Assembly (NCBI GenBank): GCA_017938145.1
Contig: JAGBCB010000005.1
Span: forward strand, 1-64,000
DNA: 64,000 nucleotides
Reading direction: 5' to 3'
Source of the DNA: Lachnospiraceae bacterium
GTDB taxonomy: Bacteria > Bacillota > Clostridia > Lachnospirales > Lachnospiraceae
Shown: piece after piece, positions 9,375-18,094 of the stretch
How the letters are laid out: each line of letters begins with the position of its first letter
Numbering within the stretch: position 1 is the stretch's first letter
Translations under genes and position numbers: made by a program
The notes under the pieces: model-generated
What the model was told of the DNA's origin: nothing
The model's database searches: none
The model's input: only the letters and a program-made list of their open reading frames with translations

Positions 9375-10349
9375 CTACTCACCTCCCAAAAGCATATCTG
9401 CCACATCCACATTTACATTTCTCATTATCTTTTTATCCAGTAGCCCGAAGCTGATTATGCTCTCGGCTACACCTTTTTGCTCGTGAAAACTTGGACTAAG
9501 CATGATTTCATATCCATTTGCAAGTGAAATCACTGTTTTCTCAATAATCTCCCTCGCATCATCGGAATCGCACAATAAAACAATGGAAAGCGAAATATTT
9601 AAGTAGTCTTCCTCGATACTTGCAGGAAGTCTTCTGTTATACCGCTTCTCAAGATTTAAGTTAAAATCAAGCTGTTCTTCTGTAGTTAAGGAATTTACAT
9701 CCACGCACACATACATCTGACAGCCAAGCTCACAAAGTCTCTTTATAAATCCACTCTTTAAGATGGATGGATAGGATAGCGCATAAAACGCTTCCCCGTA
9801 GCTTCTTCCGACACTAAAGTTTTCTACTCCCTCAGCTATAGGAAGGAAGCATTCTTTTTTCCAATCCTTATTACCACGCACATAAGAAGCATATGAAAAC
9901 CGGATAGACTGACCGAACTCCTCTAAAATATGATTCATTACCTCGTCTACCGAAAGCGGCGTAAGTCTTACGGCCTCTTTCATTGACTCTTCATCCTTCG
10001 ACATAAGCTGCCTAACCTCTTCGTAAATCTCTCCGGTTTCAATAAGACTTAAGTGGCAGGTCACCCTGCCACTCTCCTCTCCTAAGTGCCAGACAATACG
10101 GATTCTTCCGGAAAGGTCTAAGGCGATTCTTGCAAGCTGTGGAATATTACCTTCCACGCTAAATACTTTCAGCCAGCGGTTTTCACTTAACCTGAATGTT
10201 CCGTTTGGGTCAAACGAGATGATTCCCATGGATTCAGAAGTTTTTTTACCTGCCGGAATCAGCATTTTGTTTGCAAGTTCGATACGCCTTTTTCTTTCCT
10301 TCTCCATTCGCTTTTCTTCCTTAGCGATGGCTCTCATACCTGCACTCAT
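9375..10349 (-). CDS. Conserved conjugation-associated protein, VirB4 partner
   Basis: The gene lies between the pilin-like peptide and VirB4 in the transfer operon. The protein is 324 aa and soluble, with a basic N-terminus (KEEKRMEKERKRR) and no P-loop. Its middle (WLKVFSVEGNIPQLARIALDLSGRIRIVWHLGEESGRVTC...) resembles the N-terminal, non-ATPase part of VirB4-like proteins in layout, so it may be a split or paralogous VirB4 N-domain. That is inference from position and layout. The stop overlaps the ribosome site of VirB4, indicating translational coupling. Confidence 0.75.
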   Translation of the reverse strand: MSAGMRAIAKEEKRMEKERKRRIELANKMLIPAGKKTSESMGIISFDPNGTFRLSENRWLKVFSVEGNIPQLARIALDLSGRIRIVWHLGEESGRVTCHLSLIETGEIYEEVRQLMSKDEESMKEAVRLTPLSVDEVMNHILEEFGQSIRFSYASYVRGNKDWKKECFLPIAEGVENFSVGRSYGEAFYALSYPSILKSGFIKRLCELGCQMYVCVDVNSLTTEEQLDFNLNLEKRYNRRLPASIEEDYLNISLSIVLLCDSDDAREIIEKTVISLANGYEIMLSPSFHEQKGVAESIISFGLLDKKIMRNVNVDVADMLLGGE

Positions 10350-10363
10350 TTGTTGCTTCCTCC

Positions 10364-10585
10364 TTACGCATGATTGAACCAGTTATTAAGCAGTTCACTT
10401 ACCTTGCTCTGGAATTCAGGGAGCAATGTGTCCTTTGCAAAGATGTACAAAAGACCTGCCACACCTGCCGCTACAGCGATGATGATGAACATAACCATAA
10501 GCTGGTCGGAGCCTTCCTTCTTTGCCTGAATGAAAGACTTAGCATTTAAAATAGCCATTTCAAGCTTTCTCTTTACGTTCTGCAT
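10364..10585 (-). CDS. Pilin-like single-membrane-segment peptide, 73 aa
   Basis: This is the first gene of the transfer operon. A short basic N-terminus ends in KKEGSDQLMVMF and runs directly into a hydrophobic helix (MFIIIAVAAGVAGLLYIFA), followed by a 20-residue polar tail. A Gly just before a hydrophobic helix is the layout of class IVb/Flp-type prepilins. The element also encodes a prepilin peptidase at 18.1 kb, so Gly-Ser could be its cleavage site; that link is inferred. It could alternatively be a VirB2/VirB3-like subunit. Confidence 0.7.
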   Translation of the reverse strand: MQNVKRKLEMAILNAKSFIQAKKEGSDQLMVMFIIIAVAAGVAGLLYIFAKDTLLPEFQSKVSELLNNWFNHA

Positions 10586-10660
10586 GAGTGTTTTCCTCCT
10601 TTCCGATTTTCTATAAGAAGCTTAATTTCTTAAGAGGTTTTTCCTCTTCTTGCTCCTTAC

Positions 10661-10699
10661 ATTTAGTACTTAGGGTCAAAAAAAGCTGATTGCAAAAAA
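10661..10699 (-). repeat. Conserved leader element, copy 1 of 5
   Basis: On the minus strand this reads TTTTTTGCAATCAGC, then TTTTTTTGACCC, then TAAGTACTAAAT, lying 76 bases before the pilin-like gene and just after a terminator. Four near-identical copies occur at 19,834, 23,581, 24,631 and 27,261. Confidence 0.85.
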
Positions 10700-10702
10700 G
10701 CA

Positions 10703-10740
10703 ATAAAAAATCCCAAGAAAAATTTTTCTTTTCTCAGGAT
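10703..10740 (-). terminator. Terminator of the YolD-polymerase operon
   Basis: On the minus strand an AT-rich stem (ATCCTGAGAAA...TTTCTTGGGAT) is followed by TTTTTT. It separates the polymerase operon from the transfer operon. The 303-base gap from 10,586 to 10,888 holds this terminator, the leader repeat and a G-rich tract. Confidence 0.65.
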
Positions 10741-10813
10741 GATGTGTTTTGGCTTATCTTTTATAGTTTTTTGTCAGCCGAAAGTATTTAGTTTTATTTG
10801 TGTACCATTCCTA

Positions 10814-10838
10814 CCCCCTTACCCCCGCCCATCTCCCC
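10814..10838 (-). other. Potential G-quadruplex tract
   Basis: The minus strand carries four runs of three to five G (GGGG, GGG, GGGGG, GGGGG) separated by loops of one to four bases. It lies just 3' of the YolD-like gene. It stands out from the AT-rich surroundings. Confidence 0.5.
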
Positions 10839-10888
10839 GGGGGATGGATACTCTGCAAATTTGGCAAAAAAATAAAAGCCATGTATTT

Positions 10889-11311
10889 CTACACGACTTC
10901 TATTCCTACAATCTGCTCCATTTTAATTTTCATACCGCTGTCCATGATAATAATTTTCTCAATCTCATCTATCTTTTTTATACTTCCTACGTCCGTTAAA
11001 TATGCACCACCTTTTTTCAGTGCATCCGGTCTAAAGTAAGTAATCGTCACATTCCATTTTTCAGATAGATTCTGTGATATCTCATAAAGCTTCTCATTGA
11101 TTTTCTCTATGGCACTATCATCAAGAATAATCTTTTCATCCGTAAGTCTTGCTGTCTCTTCGATGGCTTCCTCATGACCAGATAAAGCTGCAAAGGGAGC
11201 AAACTGCGCTGCCCTGTCATGAAGTGACATATGCGCACGCTCCGTGGACTGATGGTGTGGCAGACTAATAATATCATCATATCTATGCTCGTCTTTATAA
11301 TATCCGCTCAT
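10889..11311 (-). CDS. YolD-like protein partner of the Y-family polymerase
   Basis: The N-terminal half contains PHHQSTERAHMSLHDRAAQF and APFAAL, the signature of the YolD-like family, whose members accompany UmuC/UvrX-type polymerases in Firmicutes and their mobile elements. A helical segment and a beta-rich C-terminus follow. The ATG at 11311 overlaps the stop region of the polymerase gene (ends 11308), so the two are translationally coupled. The exact role of YolD proteins is not settled; an accessory role in mutagenic repair is likely. Confidence 0.85.
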   Translation of the reverse strand: MSGYYKDEHRYDDIISLPHHQSTERAHMSLHDRAAQFAPFAALSGHEEAIEETARLTDEKIILDDSAIEKINEKLYEISQNLSEKWNVTITYFRPDALKKGGAYLTDVGSIKKIDEIEKIIIMDSGMKIKMEQIVGIEVV

Positions 11312-12831
11312 GCCTTATGCCCTCCAATCTGTCCGTTTCTCTCCCTGGTCATTGCTCCCTCTTCAAAATTCATACCCTTAAGGACAGCATTCTTTCCAAA
11401 CTTCTTTTGAATATCTAAAACTGCATGCTGTATTTTTTTCTCTTTCTCACGTTCCTTTTTTTCCTGCTCTCTTTCCTCTTCTAAGGCAGAATAATCCGTA
11501 AATAAGGTAAGCTGCTCAAAGGCTGGTGTATCGCATACATCCCGCTCCGGCACTACCCTTGCAGCCACAATATTTACTCTTCTGACAAGTAAGTCCCAAT
11601 TTATAATCCTATCATATAATTCCTCTACCGCTTTCATGATCATCTTCGTGGAAGATGTCTGATGCGGTAAGTTAATTGTACCGTGAGCATGTTTTGGTAT
11701 CTGTCTGCCATAATGGTCAGTTGTAACCTCTCCATGATATTTATTTCTGATTGCAGGGTCGGTTAAATTGTCAATGTCATACCCTATGGTAAGTACCATC
11801 TGGTCAGTGACAAGCTTCTTATCTACCAAATCAAGCACCAGTAAATCCGTCATTTCTTTTACAATGAGCTTTGCTTTCTCTGCGGTGTAAGCACAGTGAA
11901 GTACCTGACCGGAGCCAAGACTGTTCTTTTGCGGTTTATACGATTTTATCTCTGCAATCGTAGTAGGCTCCCATCCCCACGCATGGTCAATAAGTAGCTC
12001 TGCATTGATTCCAAAGAGCTTATATAAAAATGCCTCGTTATAATATTCATTTGGCTTACCTAAAGAACACCGTGCTATATCACCCATAGTATAAAGCCCA
12101 TTTGCCATAAGCTTCTTTGCATACCCCGGACCTACTCTCCAAAAATCCGTAAGCGGTGAGTGATTCCATAATAATCTCCGGTAAGACATCTCATCAAGTT
12201 CTGCGATACGTACTCCGTCCTTATCTGCCGGCATCTTCTTAGCCACAATGTCCATTGCCACTTTACACAGATACATATTTGTACCGATACCTGCAGTTGC
12301 GGTCACTCCTGTTTCAGAAAGCACATCCCTTATCATCTTAAGCGCAAGCTCATGAGCAGTCATCTTATATGTTTTTAAGTAGGTTGTGGCATCAATGAAA
12401 ACTTCATCAATAGAGTACACATGCATATCTTCCGGAGCAATATAGCGCAAATAAATGTCAAAAATTCTAGTACTGTACTCCATGTAATACGCCATTCTAG
12501 GAGCTGCTGCTATATATGCAACCTCTAAGGAAGGGTCTTTCGCAAGCTCCACTGCATTAAAAGATGCTCCGGACAATCTCTTTCCCGGTGCCTTTGCTTT
12601 TCTGTCAATATTTACTTCTCTTACTTTTTGTACCACTTCAAAGAGCCTTGGTCTACCCGGAATACCAAAACTTTTTAGAGATGGCGATACTGCAAGACAA
12701 ATCGTTTTTTCTGTCCTGCTTGCATCTGCTACAACCAAATTTGTGGTAAGCGGGTCAAGTCCTCTCTCAATGCACTCCACGGAGGCATAAAATGATTTTA
12801 AGTCTATTGCAATATAAGTTCTCTCTGTCAT
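11308..12831 (-). CDS. Y-family translesion DNA polymerase (UmuC/UvrX type)
   Basis: It copies damaged template during the SOS response, or during single-strand entry of the element. The N-terminal catalytic palm has AIDLKSFYASVE with the metal-binding Asp, and VYSIDEVFIDAT with the conserved SIDE acids. SFGIPGRPRLFEV and the thumb/little-finger segments follow; 507 aa is longer than chromosomal DinB and fits the UmuC/UvrX group. The C-terminal tail is charged and probably coiled-coil. The start has GGAGG nearby. A LexA-type box lies about 75 bases upstream between this gene and the divergent gene at 12,997. Confidence 0.92.
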   Translation of the reverse strand: MTERTYIAIDLKSFYASVECIERGLDPLTTNLVVADASRTEKTICLAVSPSLKSFGIPGRPRLFEVVQKVREVNIDRKAKAPGKRLSGASFNAVELAKDPSLEVAYIAAAPRMAYYMEYSTRIFDIYLRYIAPEDMHVYSIDEVFIDATTYLKTYKMTAHELALKMIRDVLSETGVTATAGIGTNMYLCKVAMDIVAKKMPADKDGVRIAELDEMSYRRLLWNHSPLTDFWRVGPGYAKKLMANGLYTMGDIARCSLGKPNEYYNEAFLYKLFGINAELLIDHAWGWEPTTIAEIKSYKPQKNSLGSGQVLHCAYTAEKAKLIVKEMTDLLVLDLVDKKLVTDQMVLTIGYDIDNLTDPAIRNKYHGEVTTDHYGRQIPKHAHGTINLPHQTSSTKMIMKAVEELYDRIINWDLLVRRVNIVAARVVPERDVCDTPAFEQLTLFTDYSALEEEREQEKKEREKEKKIQHAVLDIQKKFGKNAVLKGMNFEEGAMTRERNGQIGGHKA

Positions 12832-12893
12832 CTCATCTGCCTCCTTCTTTTTCTACTTGGGTACATTACCAAAATTTACACCACATCTTGTAG

Positions 12894-12922
12894 TTGAAAT
12901 CGAATGTATGTTCGTGTATAAT
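12894..12922 (+). promoter_or_regulatory. Sigma-A promoter with LexA (SOS) box in the spacer
   Basis: TTGAAA at 12894-12899 and TATAAT at 12917-12922 are separated by 17 bases. The spacer contains CGAATGTATGTTCG (12901-12914), one base away from the Gram-positive LexA consensus CGAAC-N4-GTTCG. LexA bound here would block the plus-strand promoter and probably the divergent polymerase operon too. Confidence 0.85.
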
Positions 12923-12958
12923 TGTATCAGATTCTCTAAAATTTTTCAATAGGAGCTG

Positions 12959-13000
12959 ATGGAATTGAAAACATTCGATGAATGGAGTGAGGCATCATGA
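12959..13000 (+). CDS. Possible 13-codon leader ORF before the SOS gene
   Basis: The frame MELKTFDEWSEAS opens at 12959 after AGGAG and ends in a TGA that overlaps the ATG of the next gene (ATGA). The ribosome site is only three bases from this ATG, so initiation may instead be at the TTG two codons later. It could couple translation to the downstream gene or be chance. Confidence 0.3.
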   Translation: MELKTFDEWSEAS

Positions 13001-13275
13001 GTCAAATCCTCTCCCTTAACTCCCATGATTATTTACCCATGCAGATAGTTCCTGTCATCGCTTCTTTCAATGATGACGGACAAGTCAAGCCTTTGTATGT
13101 CGGTATCAATGGTGAACGATACAAAGTTGACTCTTATTGGGTGCGGCGAAGCTTCTCCAATCAGATAGAGTTTCACTGCAAACTCATCATAGAGAACATG
13201 CTAAAGCCGGTCATTATGACCTATTATTTGAATGAATGTATCTGGACTATACCAAACAGCCCGGATAATAATTAA
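12997..13275 (+). CDS. Small SOS-controlled protein divergent from the polymerase operon
   Basis: This 92-aa soluble protein (MSQILSLNSHDYLPMQIVPV...) is one of the few plus-strand genes in the ICE. GGAGTGAGG precedes the ATG. The LexA-box promoter directly upstream implies DNA-damage induction. The body has LYVGINGERYKVDSYW, a short beta-rich module of the type often found beside UmuC-like genes in Firmicutes; I cannot name the family. A role with the Y-family polymerase is inferred from the shared control region. Confidence 0.75.
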   Translation: MSQILSLNSHDYLPMQIVPVIASFNDDGQVKPLYVGINGERYKVDSYWVRRSFSNQIEFHCKLIIENMLKPVIMTYYLNECIWTIPNSPDNN

Positions 13276-13321
13276 GGCCGATGGCAATCATATCACTATC
13301 ATGATAACCATCGGCTCTAAT
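13273..13321. terminator. Dyad between convergent genes, possible bidirectional terminator
   Basis: GCCGATGG and CCATCGGC form an 8-bp stem with additional inner pairing, flanked by A/T-rich ends (AATTA and TAATTA). It lies between the SOS gene and the convergent gene ending at 13,328. Confidence 0.6.
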
Positions 13322-13327
13322 TATATC

Positions 13328-13765
13328 CTATTCTTTTGATTTCTGCTCGTGCAAATCTGCTCTAAAATCTAAAATCTTCTTAAGACACTCAAAAAACTTC
13401 ACGTCTCTATAATATTCACTATCCTCAATATGCTTAAAACACGCCATTAGTTCTGCAAGATAATCCTCTTTATGATGATAGTCGTCAAGGTATTCTGCAA
13501 TTCCTCTTGAAGTTTCCTCCTCCGGAACCTCCTCGTATCTGTCAATTGAATAACGTAGGTGAAACGACATTTCCTGCAATATGATATCTATCAATTCAGT
13601 AGCAGTCTTGAATTCATGGAAATAATCATAATACTGGTAACGTTCATCAAAGCTATACACAAACCACTTACCTTCCACCATTGAGTGTGCAACATCAAGC
13701 TTATTCGCTGCCAAGAACTCCTTGTTTGAATCGACAAATAGCGAAATTACCTTATCCTCATCCAT
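13328..13765 (-). CDS. Hypothetical acidic protein, 145 aa
   Basis: The start at 13765 (MDEDKVISLFVD) is chosen because AAGGGG lies seven bases upstream; the frame is open to 13789. No signal peptide, membrane segment or catalytic motif is visible. The sequence is Asp/Glu- and Tyr-rich with EEVPEEETSRGIAEYLDDYHHKEDY in the middle. It has no obvious link with the conjugation genes on either side and I cannot assign a function. Confidence 0.65.
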   Translation of the reverse strand: MDEDKVISLFVDSNKEFLAANKLDVAHSMVEGKWFVYSFDERYQYYDYFHEFKTATELIDIILQEMSFHLRYSIDRYEEVPEEETSRGIAEYLDDYHHKEDYLAELMACFKHIEDSEYYRDVKFFECLKKILDFRADLHEQKSKE

Positions 13766-13918
13766 ATTCATTCCCCTTTTCAAATACATAATAAATATAT
13801 CATATACTATATTTCATAAAATGTCTGTAACGTTTCACGAAAATTTTATATTACATCTTAATCCCGCTATTCTCACCAATGTCATCATAAGCATCTAAGA
13901 AAAAATCTCCTCACACAA

Positions 13919-15379
13919 TTACTGATACGTACTTCCATCAATGCTTGTATGAAACCATGTAAGCAAACTCTGCCTACTGGTAAGCTTCTTCTGTGCGACA
14001 TTTCCTGCGTGATCCGATACGATAATCAAATAGTAATCTACAGCTTTTTCATCCTCGGGCAGTGTATAATACATATCAAAAAATGACCATGTATCGGACT
14101 CCTGAAATGTCGCCCTTGTGCTGCTTCCATAAATCACGGTTCTGTCCGTACCAGTTACCTTATATAAAATCACGTTCTTAAGACCTGATGTATGGGTCGG
14201 ATAATTGCTGCTTCGATATGGATAATCATCAATATTTTGGTCAATGATATTATCCTCTAAATAACCGGATATGAGCGTGCCATTGTGAACGATACTTGAC
14301 TCCGTACCTAATATGGTCGGTTTTGTAATGTCATATTTTGTGGTTATTGTACAACTGCTTGTATGACCCACATTATCTGTTGCTATAATTGTCCATGTGT
14401 AAATCCCCTCGTATCTGGCAGTCAAAGTATACGTTGCACTCGAAGTACCACTGCCGACAATCGTACCCATTCCATCCAATATCGCAATACTACTCATCCC
14501 GGATAAAGAATCGGTTGCAGACACACTAATCCTTGGAGCTACATTTGTCCAATCCGAATTTGTATTACCTGTACCTGATATGGATGGGCTTGTATGGTCA
14601 AGATAAATTCTATCGGATGTACTTGATGAACTATTCCCTTCTTCGTCATAAAAATATGCTGTGTAGTAATATACTCCTTCATCGTACTCTGTGTAATATT
14701 CCGTAACGCTTGCTGTTGTTCCACCATAATCATAGCTTGCTACACATTCACTTCCACCGCTTGCACTGGTTCTGTATAAGGAAATGGAACTTAGTCCGCT
14801 TCCTGCATCATAACCGGAAATCATAACCGTTCCATACCACGAACTCCAACTGTTTGGTGTTGCACTAATGCTTCCTGCAGGAGCGGTAATATCCTTTTTC
14901 TCCTGATACGAACAAGAATAACAGTCTCTATAATGCCATCCATCGCCGCCATCATACCAGCTTCCCATGTTATGACTTTCATACTTATCGTCATAACAGC
15001 GTACACAGTATGCTACATGCTGCGTATCCGAATATATACTCCATGACCCATAATCATGTCCTAATGGTCCATCCGGCATATATAGTTCATACCACTGCTG
15101 ACAGATAGAACAATATCCTCTCCAATGCTGATATCCTTCGGAGGTACACGTAGCACTTGTCTCAAGGTATGTCCATGTATCTCCAAAATCATGACCATCA
15201 CAATAGCTCCAAGGACTATCATACCAACATACCATGCTATTGTTACAGTACTCTGTTCCACATCCGCAGTCATCTACGGAACCACCACAATGCCCCGCCT
15301 TTGCTTCTATCGGATTCTGCAAAAACATCACAACAGCCAAGGCAATAATACTCACAATTCCTTTCCATTTTTTCTTCAT
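13919..15379 (-). CDS. Secreted Cys-rich protein with Ig-like modules
   Basis: A clear signal peptide (MKKKWKGIVSIIALAVVMF...AKA) is followed by a Cys-rich region of about 130 residues with repeated paired cysteines and Trp/Tyr (CSICQQWYELY, CVRCYDDKY, CYSCSYQEK), a likely set of metal or disulfide modules. Two or three bacterial Ig-like modules follow, with phrases such as ISGYDAGSGLSSISLYR and ISVSATDSLSGMSSIAIL. No LPXTG anchor is present, so it may stay attached through partners. It is the distal gene of the CpaF/prepilin-peptidase cluster and is a candidate surface adhesin for mating contact. Confidence 0.8.
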   Translation of the reverse strand: MKKKWKGIVSIIALAVVMFLQNPIEAKAGHCGGSVDDCGCGTEYCNNSMVCWYDSPWSYCDGHDFGDTWTYLETSATCTSEGYQHWRGYCSICQQWYELYMPDGPLGHDYGSWSIYSDTQHVAYCVRCYDDKYESHNMGSWYDGGDGWHYRDCYSCSYQEKKDITAPAGSISATPNSWSSWYGTVMISGYDAGSGLSSISLYRTSASGGSECVASYDYGGTTASVTEYYTEYDEGVYYYTAYFYDEEGNSSSSTSDRIYLDHTSPSISGTGNTNSDWTNVAPRISVSATDSLSGMSSIAILDGMGTIVGSGTSSATYTLTARYEGIYTWTIIATDNVGHTSSCTITTKYDITKPTILGTESSIVHNGTLISGYLEDNIIDQNIDDYPYRSSNYPTHTSGLKNVILYKVTGTDRTVIYGSSTRATFQESDTWSFFDMYYTLPEDEKAVDYYLIIVSDHAGNVAQKKLTSRQSLLTWFHTSIDGSTYQ

Positions 15380-15389
15380 TGGACACCTC

Positions 15390-16283
15390 CTAGTCCTCTA
15401 AAATGCCATCATAATCTAATGTATATGTTACATACTTGATTACTGTAGCACCATCCTTATCTTTCCCTGCCACCGTAAGCGTAATATAAATAATCTGGTC
15501 TACACCTGCATCATTTGTCTTTATCTGAAATGTACAATCTTTCTTAGTTAAGGTATATGCTCCTACTTCTTTCTCTAAATCCTCCATCATACGTTCAAGT
15601 TCTAAGCATTCTCCCTCTAGTGCATAGACTCTTTGATTCAAAAGTAAATCCCACTTATGAGAAACATCATCCGTCATAAAATCATATGGAATTCCTCTGT
15701 AAGAGAAGTACGCTTTTAAGAAATCGTAGCCATTCTTACACTTACTGACGGAAAAGGATATTACATCCGTAATATCCTCTCCCGCTACATTGCTCACTCT
15801 ACCAGTGGAAGCATCATAGATATATTTAGCCTCTGCAATCGCATGAAACTGAGGGTCATCTTTTGCATTATCAATAATAGTGGATTCACAACGCCTTACA
15901 CCAAATAAGTGACAGGATGCCATTACATCAATGAGTGCTTCTACTTTTTCCACCGTCAAAACTTCCACCGTCAGATCCTTCGTATACACAAAGGCTGCCT
16001 CTTTATTCTCCTCCGGATTCTCAAAGTAGATAACCTCTGGTTCCTTCTCTTCTTCCTCATGTTTGTCACATCCGCTACACTTACATACACCATCAGACTC
16101 TTCTTTTTGACATCCACAATCACAGGCAAAACCTACTGCATCTTCCGGCACTTCAATCTCAGCTCCAACGTCTGTTATCTCGTGGGATGGTTGCGTACTT
16201 TTTTCTTCTTCGAGGTAAAAAAAAATCCCCATAATCGCTGCTACCACTAATCCTGTTACGATATAAATAATATTTCTCTTCAT
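15390..16283 (-). CDS. Membrane-anchored protein with a Cys-rich zinc-like cluster
   Basis: The start at 16283 (MKRNIIYIVTGLVVA) has GGAGG eight bases upstream. An N-terminal membrane helix is followed by the cluster CDCGCQKEESDGVCKCSGCDKHEEEEKE, six Cys and one His in about 25 residues, suggesting metal binding on the far side of the membrane. The C-terminal 170 residues are mixed alpha/beta with no known motif. It lies between the 598-codon gene and the secreted Ig-like protein, with 10-18 base gaps, so it probably belongs to the same surface assembly. Confidence 0.75.
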   Translation of the reverse strand: MKRNIIYIVTGLVVAAIMGIFFYLEEEKSTQPSHEITDVGAEIEVPEDAVGFACDCGCQKEESDGVCKCSGCDKHEEEEKEPEVIYFENPEENKEAAFVYTKDLTVEVLTVEKVEALIDVMASCHLFGVRRCESTIIDNAKDDPQFHAIAEAKYIYDASTGRVSNVAGEDITDVISFSVSKCKNGYDFLKAYFSYRGIPYDFMTDDVSHKWDLLLNQRVYALEGECLELERMMEDLEKEVGAYTLTKKDCTFQIKTNDAGVDQIIYITLTVAGKDKDGATVIKYVTYTLDYDGILED

Positions 16284-16300
16284 GCTAATATCCTCCATTT

Positions 16301-18094
16301 CTACTGTGAAAGTTCAATCATTATCTTTTTAATCTGTTCTTCATAAAATGCTACAAGCTGCCCCTGTACACCACTATCAAGATTTTTTATCTTTCTCATC
16401 TCCGGTGTAAGGACTGCCACAGAAAGGGATGCATTCTTCGAAGAATAAAGAAAAATATCCTTCTCATTTACATACAGCCCAATCTTTTTTATAAATGCTC
16501 CCCGGCACAGATAGTCATACACTGCCTGACGGACATTGTTCACTGCAAACAAAGCTTCATCCACTACCACATGATTTTTATTTAGGAACTGAATCTTAAT
16601 CTGAATACGCTGCATATCCTCAACGGATACTAATACTCCATCATTGTAATCTGTTGCCTTAAAGCGGATGTTTGGGTCAAGCGATTCCGGTGTCGGGTCA
16701 ATCTCTCCTGTAAATCTCATAGGCATTACCTGCATAAAATCCGTTGTCTGCTCCATGTGATTTACCTCGTCTTTAAATAAATCCTGCTCTGTAAAATACT
16801 TAATCTTCTGCACCAGTTCCTCAAGCTTTCGCTTTGCCGCACCGTCAACAATGTGGTTGTCCATAATCTGCCTTAAGTCCTCAAGCATTCCTGATGTATC
16901 AGATGAAATCACACGTCCAATAAGCTGCTTCTTACTATCTGCATAAGCCATGTTATAGCTTTCCATGTATGCAATATAGCTCTCTACCAGAGGAAGTGCC
17001 CTGTAATAATCCGTATGTCTCTTCTCCTCTAAGGAAAAGCAGGTAAGTACCAATTTGTTATAATACGTCTTAAATGCTAAGTATTCCTGCACATTGGTTG
17101 TTGTACCCATGAACTTTTGAAAGCAAGATGTGATAAAATTGAAATACATCTGCATAGACTTTTTCTCCTGCAATGTAAACTCTTTTAACTCATACTCACC
17201 GGATAGCAAATCAACGGAAACAAACTGTATAAATTCCTCCGTAATCTCCGTTAGTTCCATAAGCGACTTATCCTGATTATGATAACTGCCACCGGACACA
17301 TTTTTCTTAAGTCCGAAATACACATTGTTCTTGCGTTTTAAAATGCAATATGCTCCGATATCCTTACACGGAAGCTGCTCTGTAAATACAAGCACAGAAT
17401 CATAAAAGGGTATCTCCTCGCACATGGTATCTGCTCTTTTTTTCTCCTCGTCACGCAGTCTTTCTTCTACAGCCATGCGTTCCTTCTTTGCAGATAATAC
17501 CTTACTTACCTTTTCTGAAACTTCTGCAAACAGATTCGGTTTTACTACGGGAACCTGCTTTACTTCTTCCTCTTCGCTCTCACTAGATGCGCTCTCTTCA
17601 ATAACCACAGGAAGTCTTGCAATCCTGCGCTCAATTTCCGTAACTTCCACCGTATACGCCTTAATAAAAGCTTCATTTTTCTCAATCGTAAGTTCTATGA
17701 CTTCCTTCTGATACGCATCTGCGGTAAGTGCATTTGCCTTTGATAAACGAATAATATTCGTAGTTCTGGCAATCTGTGAGTTAAACTCTTTTATCAACTC
17801 TCTAAGCGACCTTGCATCATAATTATCTGCTCCGGCTGTAAGTAATACCTTAATCTTGATATATGCAACTGCACTGTTTGTGATATCCTTAATGGATGCT
17901 CCCTTTTGTTTTGTAAAAATTTCGTTGTATATACCAAGCTGGCTCTGCAACTCGGATGGCGACATTCTACGATGCATTACAAGAAGCGTTTCTGCATCCT
18001 TGCTTGTATATGCCGCCCCTGGTGTTACATTTAGAACTCCTGCCATATCCTTAAGAAGCTGATTTAAAATATTCATTGTTCTCGCTTCCGTCAT
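16301..18094 (-). CDS. Large hypothetical protein of the CpaF/prepilin cluster
   Basis: It encodes about 597 aa, predicted soluble, with helical and probably coiled-coil segments at about residues 100-220, an acidic SESEEEEVKQ linker and a mixed C-terminal region. No P-loop, signal peptide or membrane segment is seen, so it is not a TadB/TadC platform protein. The ATG at 18094 lies nine bases from GGAGG and overlaps the end of the prepilin peptidase gene; a GTG one codon earlier is possible. Function unknown, but its position implies work with the secretion ATPase. Confidence 0.75.
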   Translation of the reverse strand: MTEARTMNILNQLLKDMAGVLNVTPGAAYTSKDAETLLVMHRRMSPSELQSQLGIYNEIFTKQKGASIKDITNSAVAYIKIKVLLTAGADNYDARSLRELIKEFNSQIARTTNIIRLSKANALTADAYQKEVIELTIEKNEAFIKAYTVEVTEIERRIARLPVVIEESASSESEEEEVKQVPVVKPNLFAEVSEKVSKVLSAKKERMAVEERLRDEEKKRADTMCEEIPFYDSVLVFTEQLPCKDIGAYCILKRKNNVYFGLKKNVSGGSYHNQDKSLMELTEITEEFIQFVSVDLLSGEYELKEFTLQEKKSMQMYFNFITSCFQKFMGTTTNVQEYLAFKTYYNKLVLTCFSLEEKRHTDYYRALPLVESYIAYMESYNMAYADSKKQLIGRVISSDTSGMLEDLRQIMDNHIVDGAAKRKLEELVQKIKYFTEQDLFKDEVNHMEQTTDFMQVMPMRFTGEIDPTPESLDPNIRFKATDYNDGVLVSVEDMQRIQIKIQFLNKNHVVVDEALFAVNNVRQAVYDYLCRGAFIKKIGLYVNEKDIFLYSSKNASLSVAVLTPEMRKIKNLDSGVQGQLVAFYEEQIKKIMIELSQ

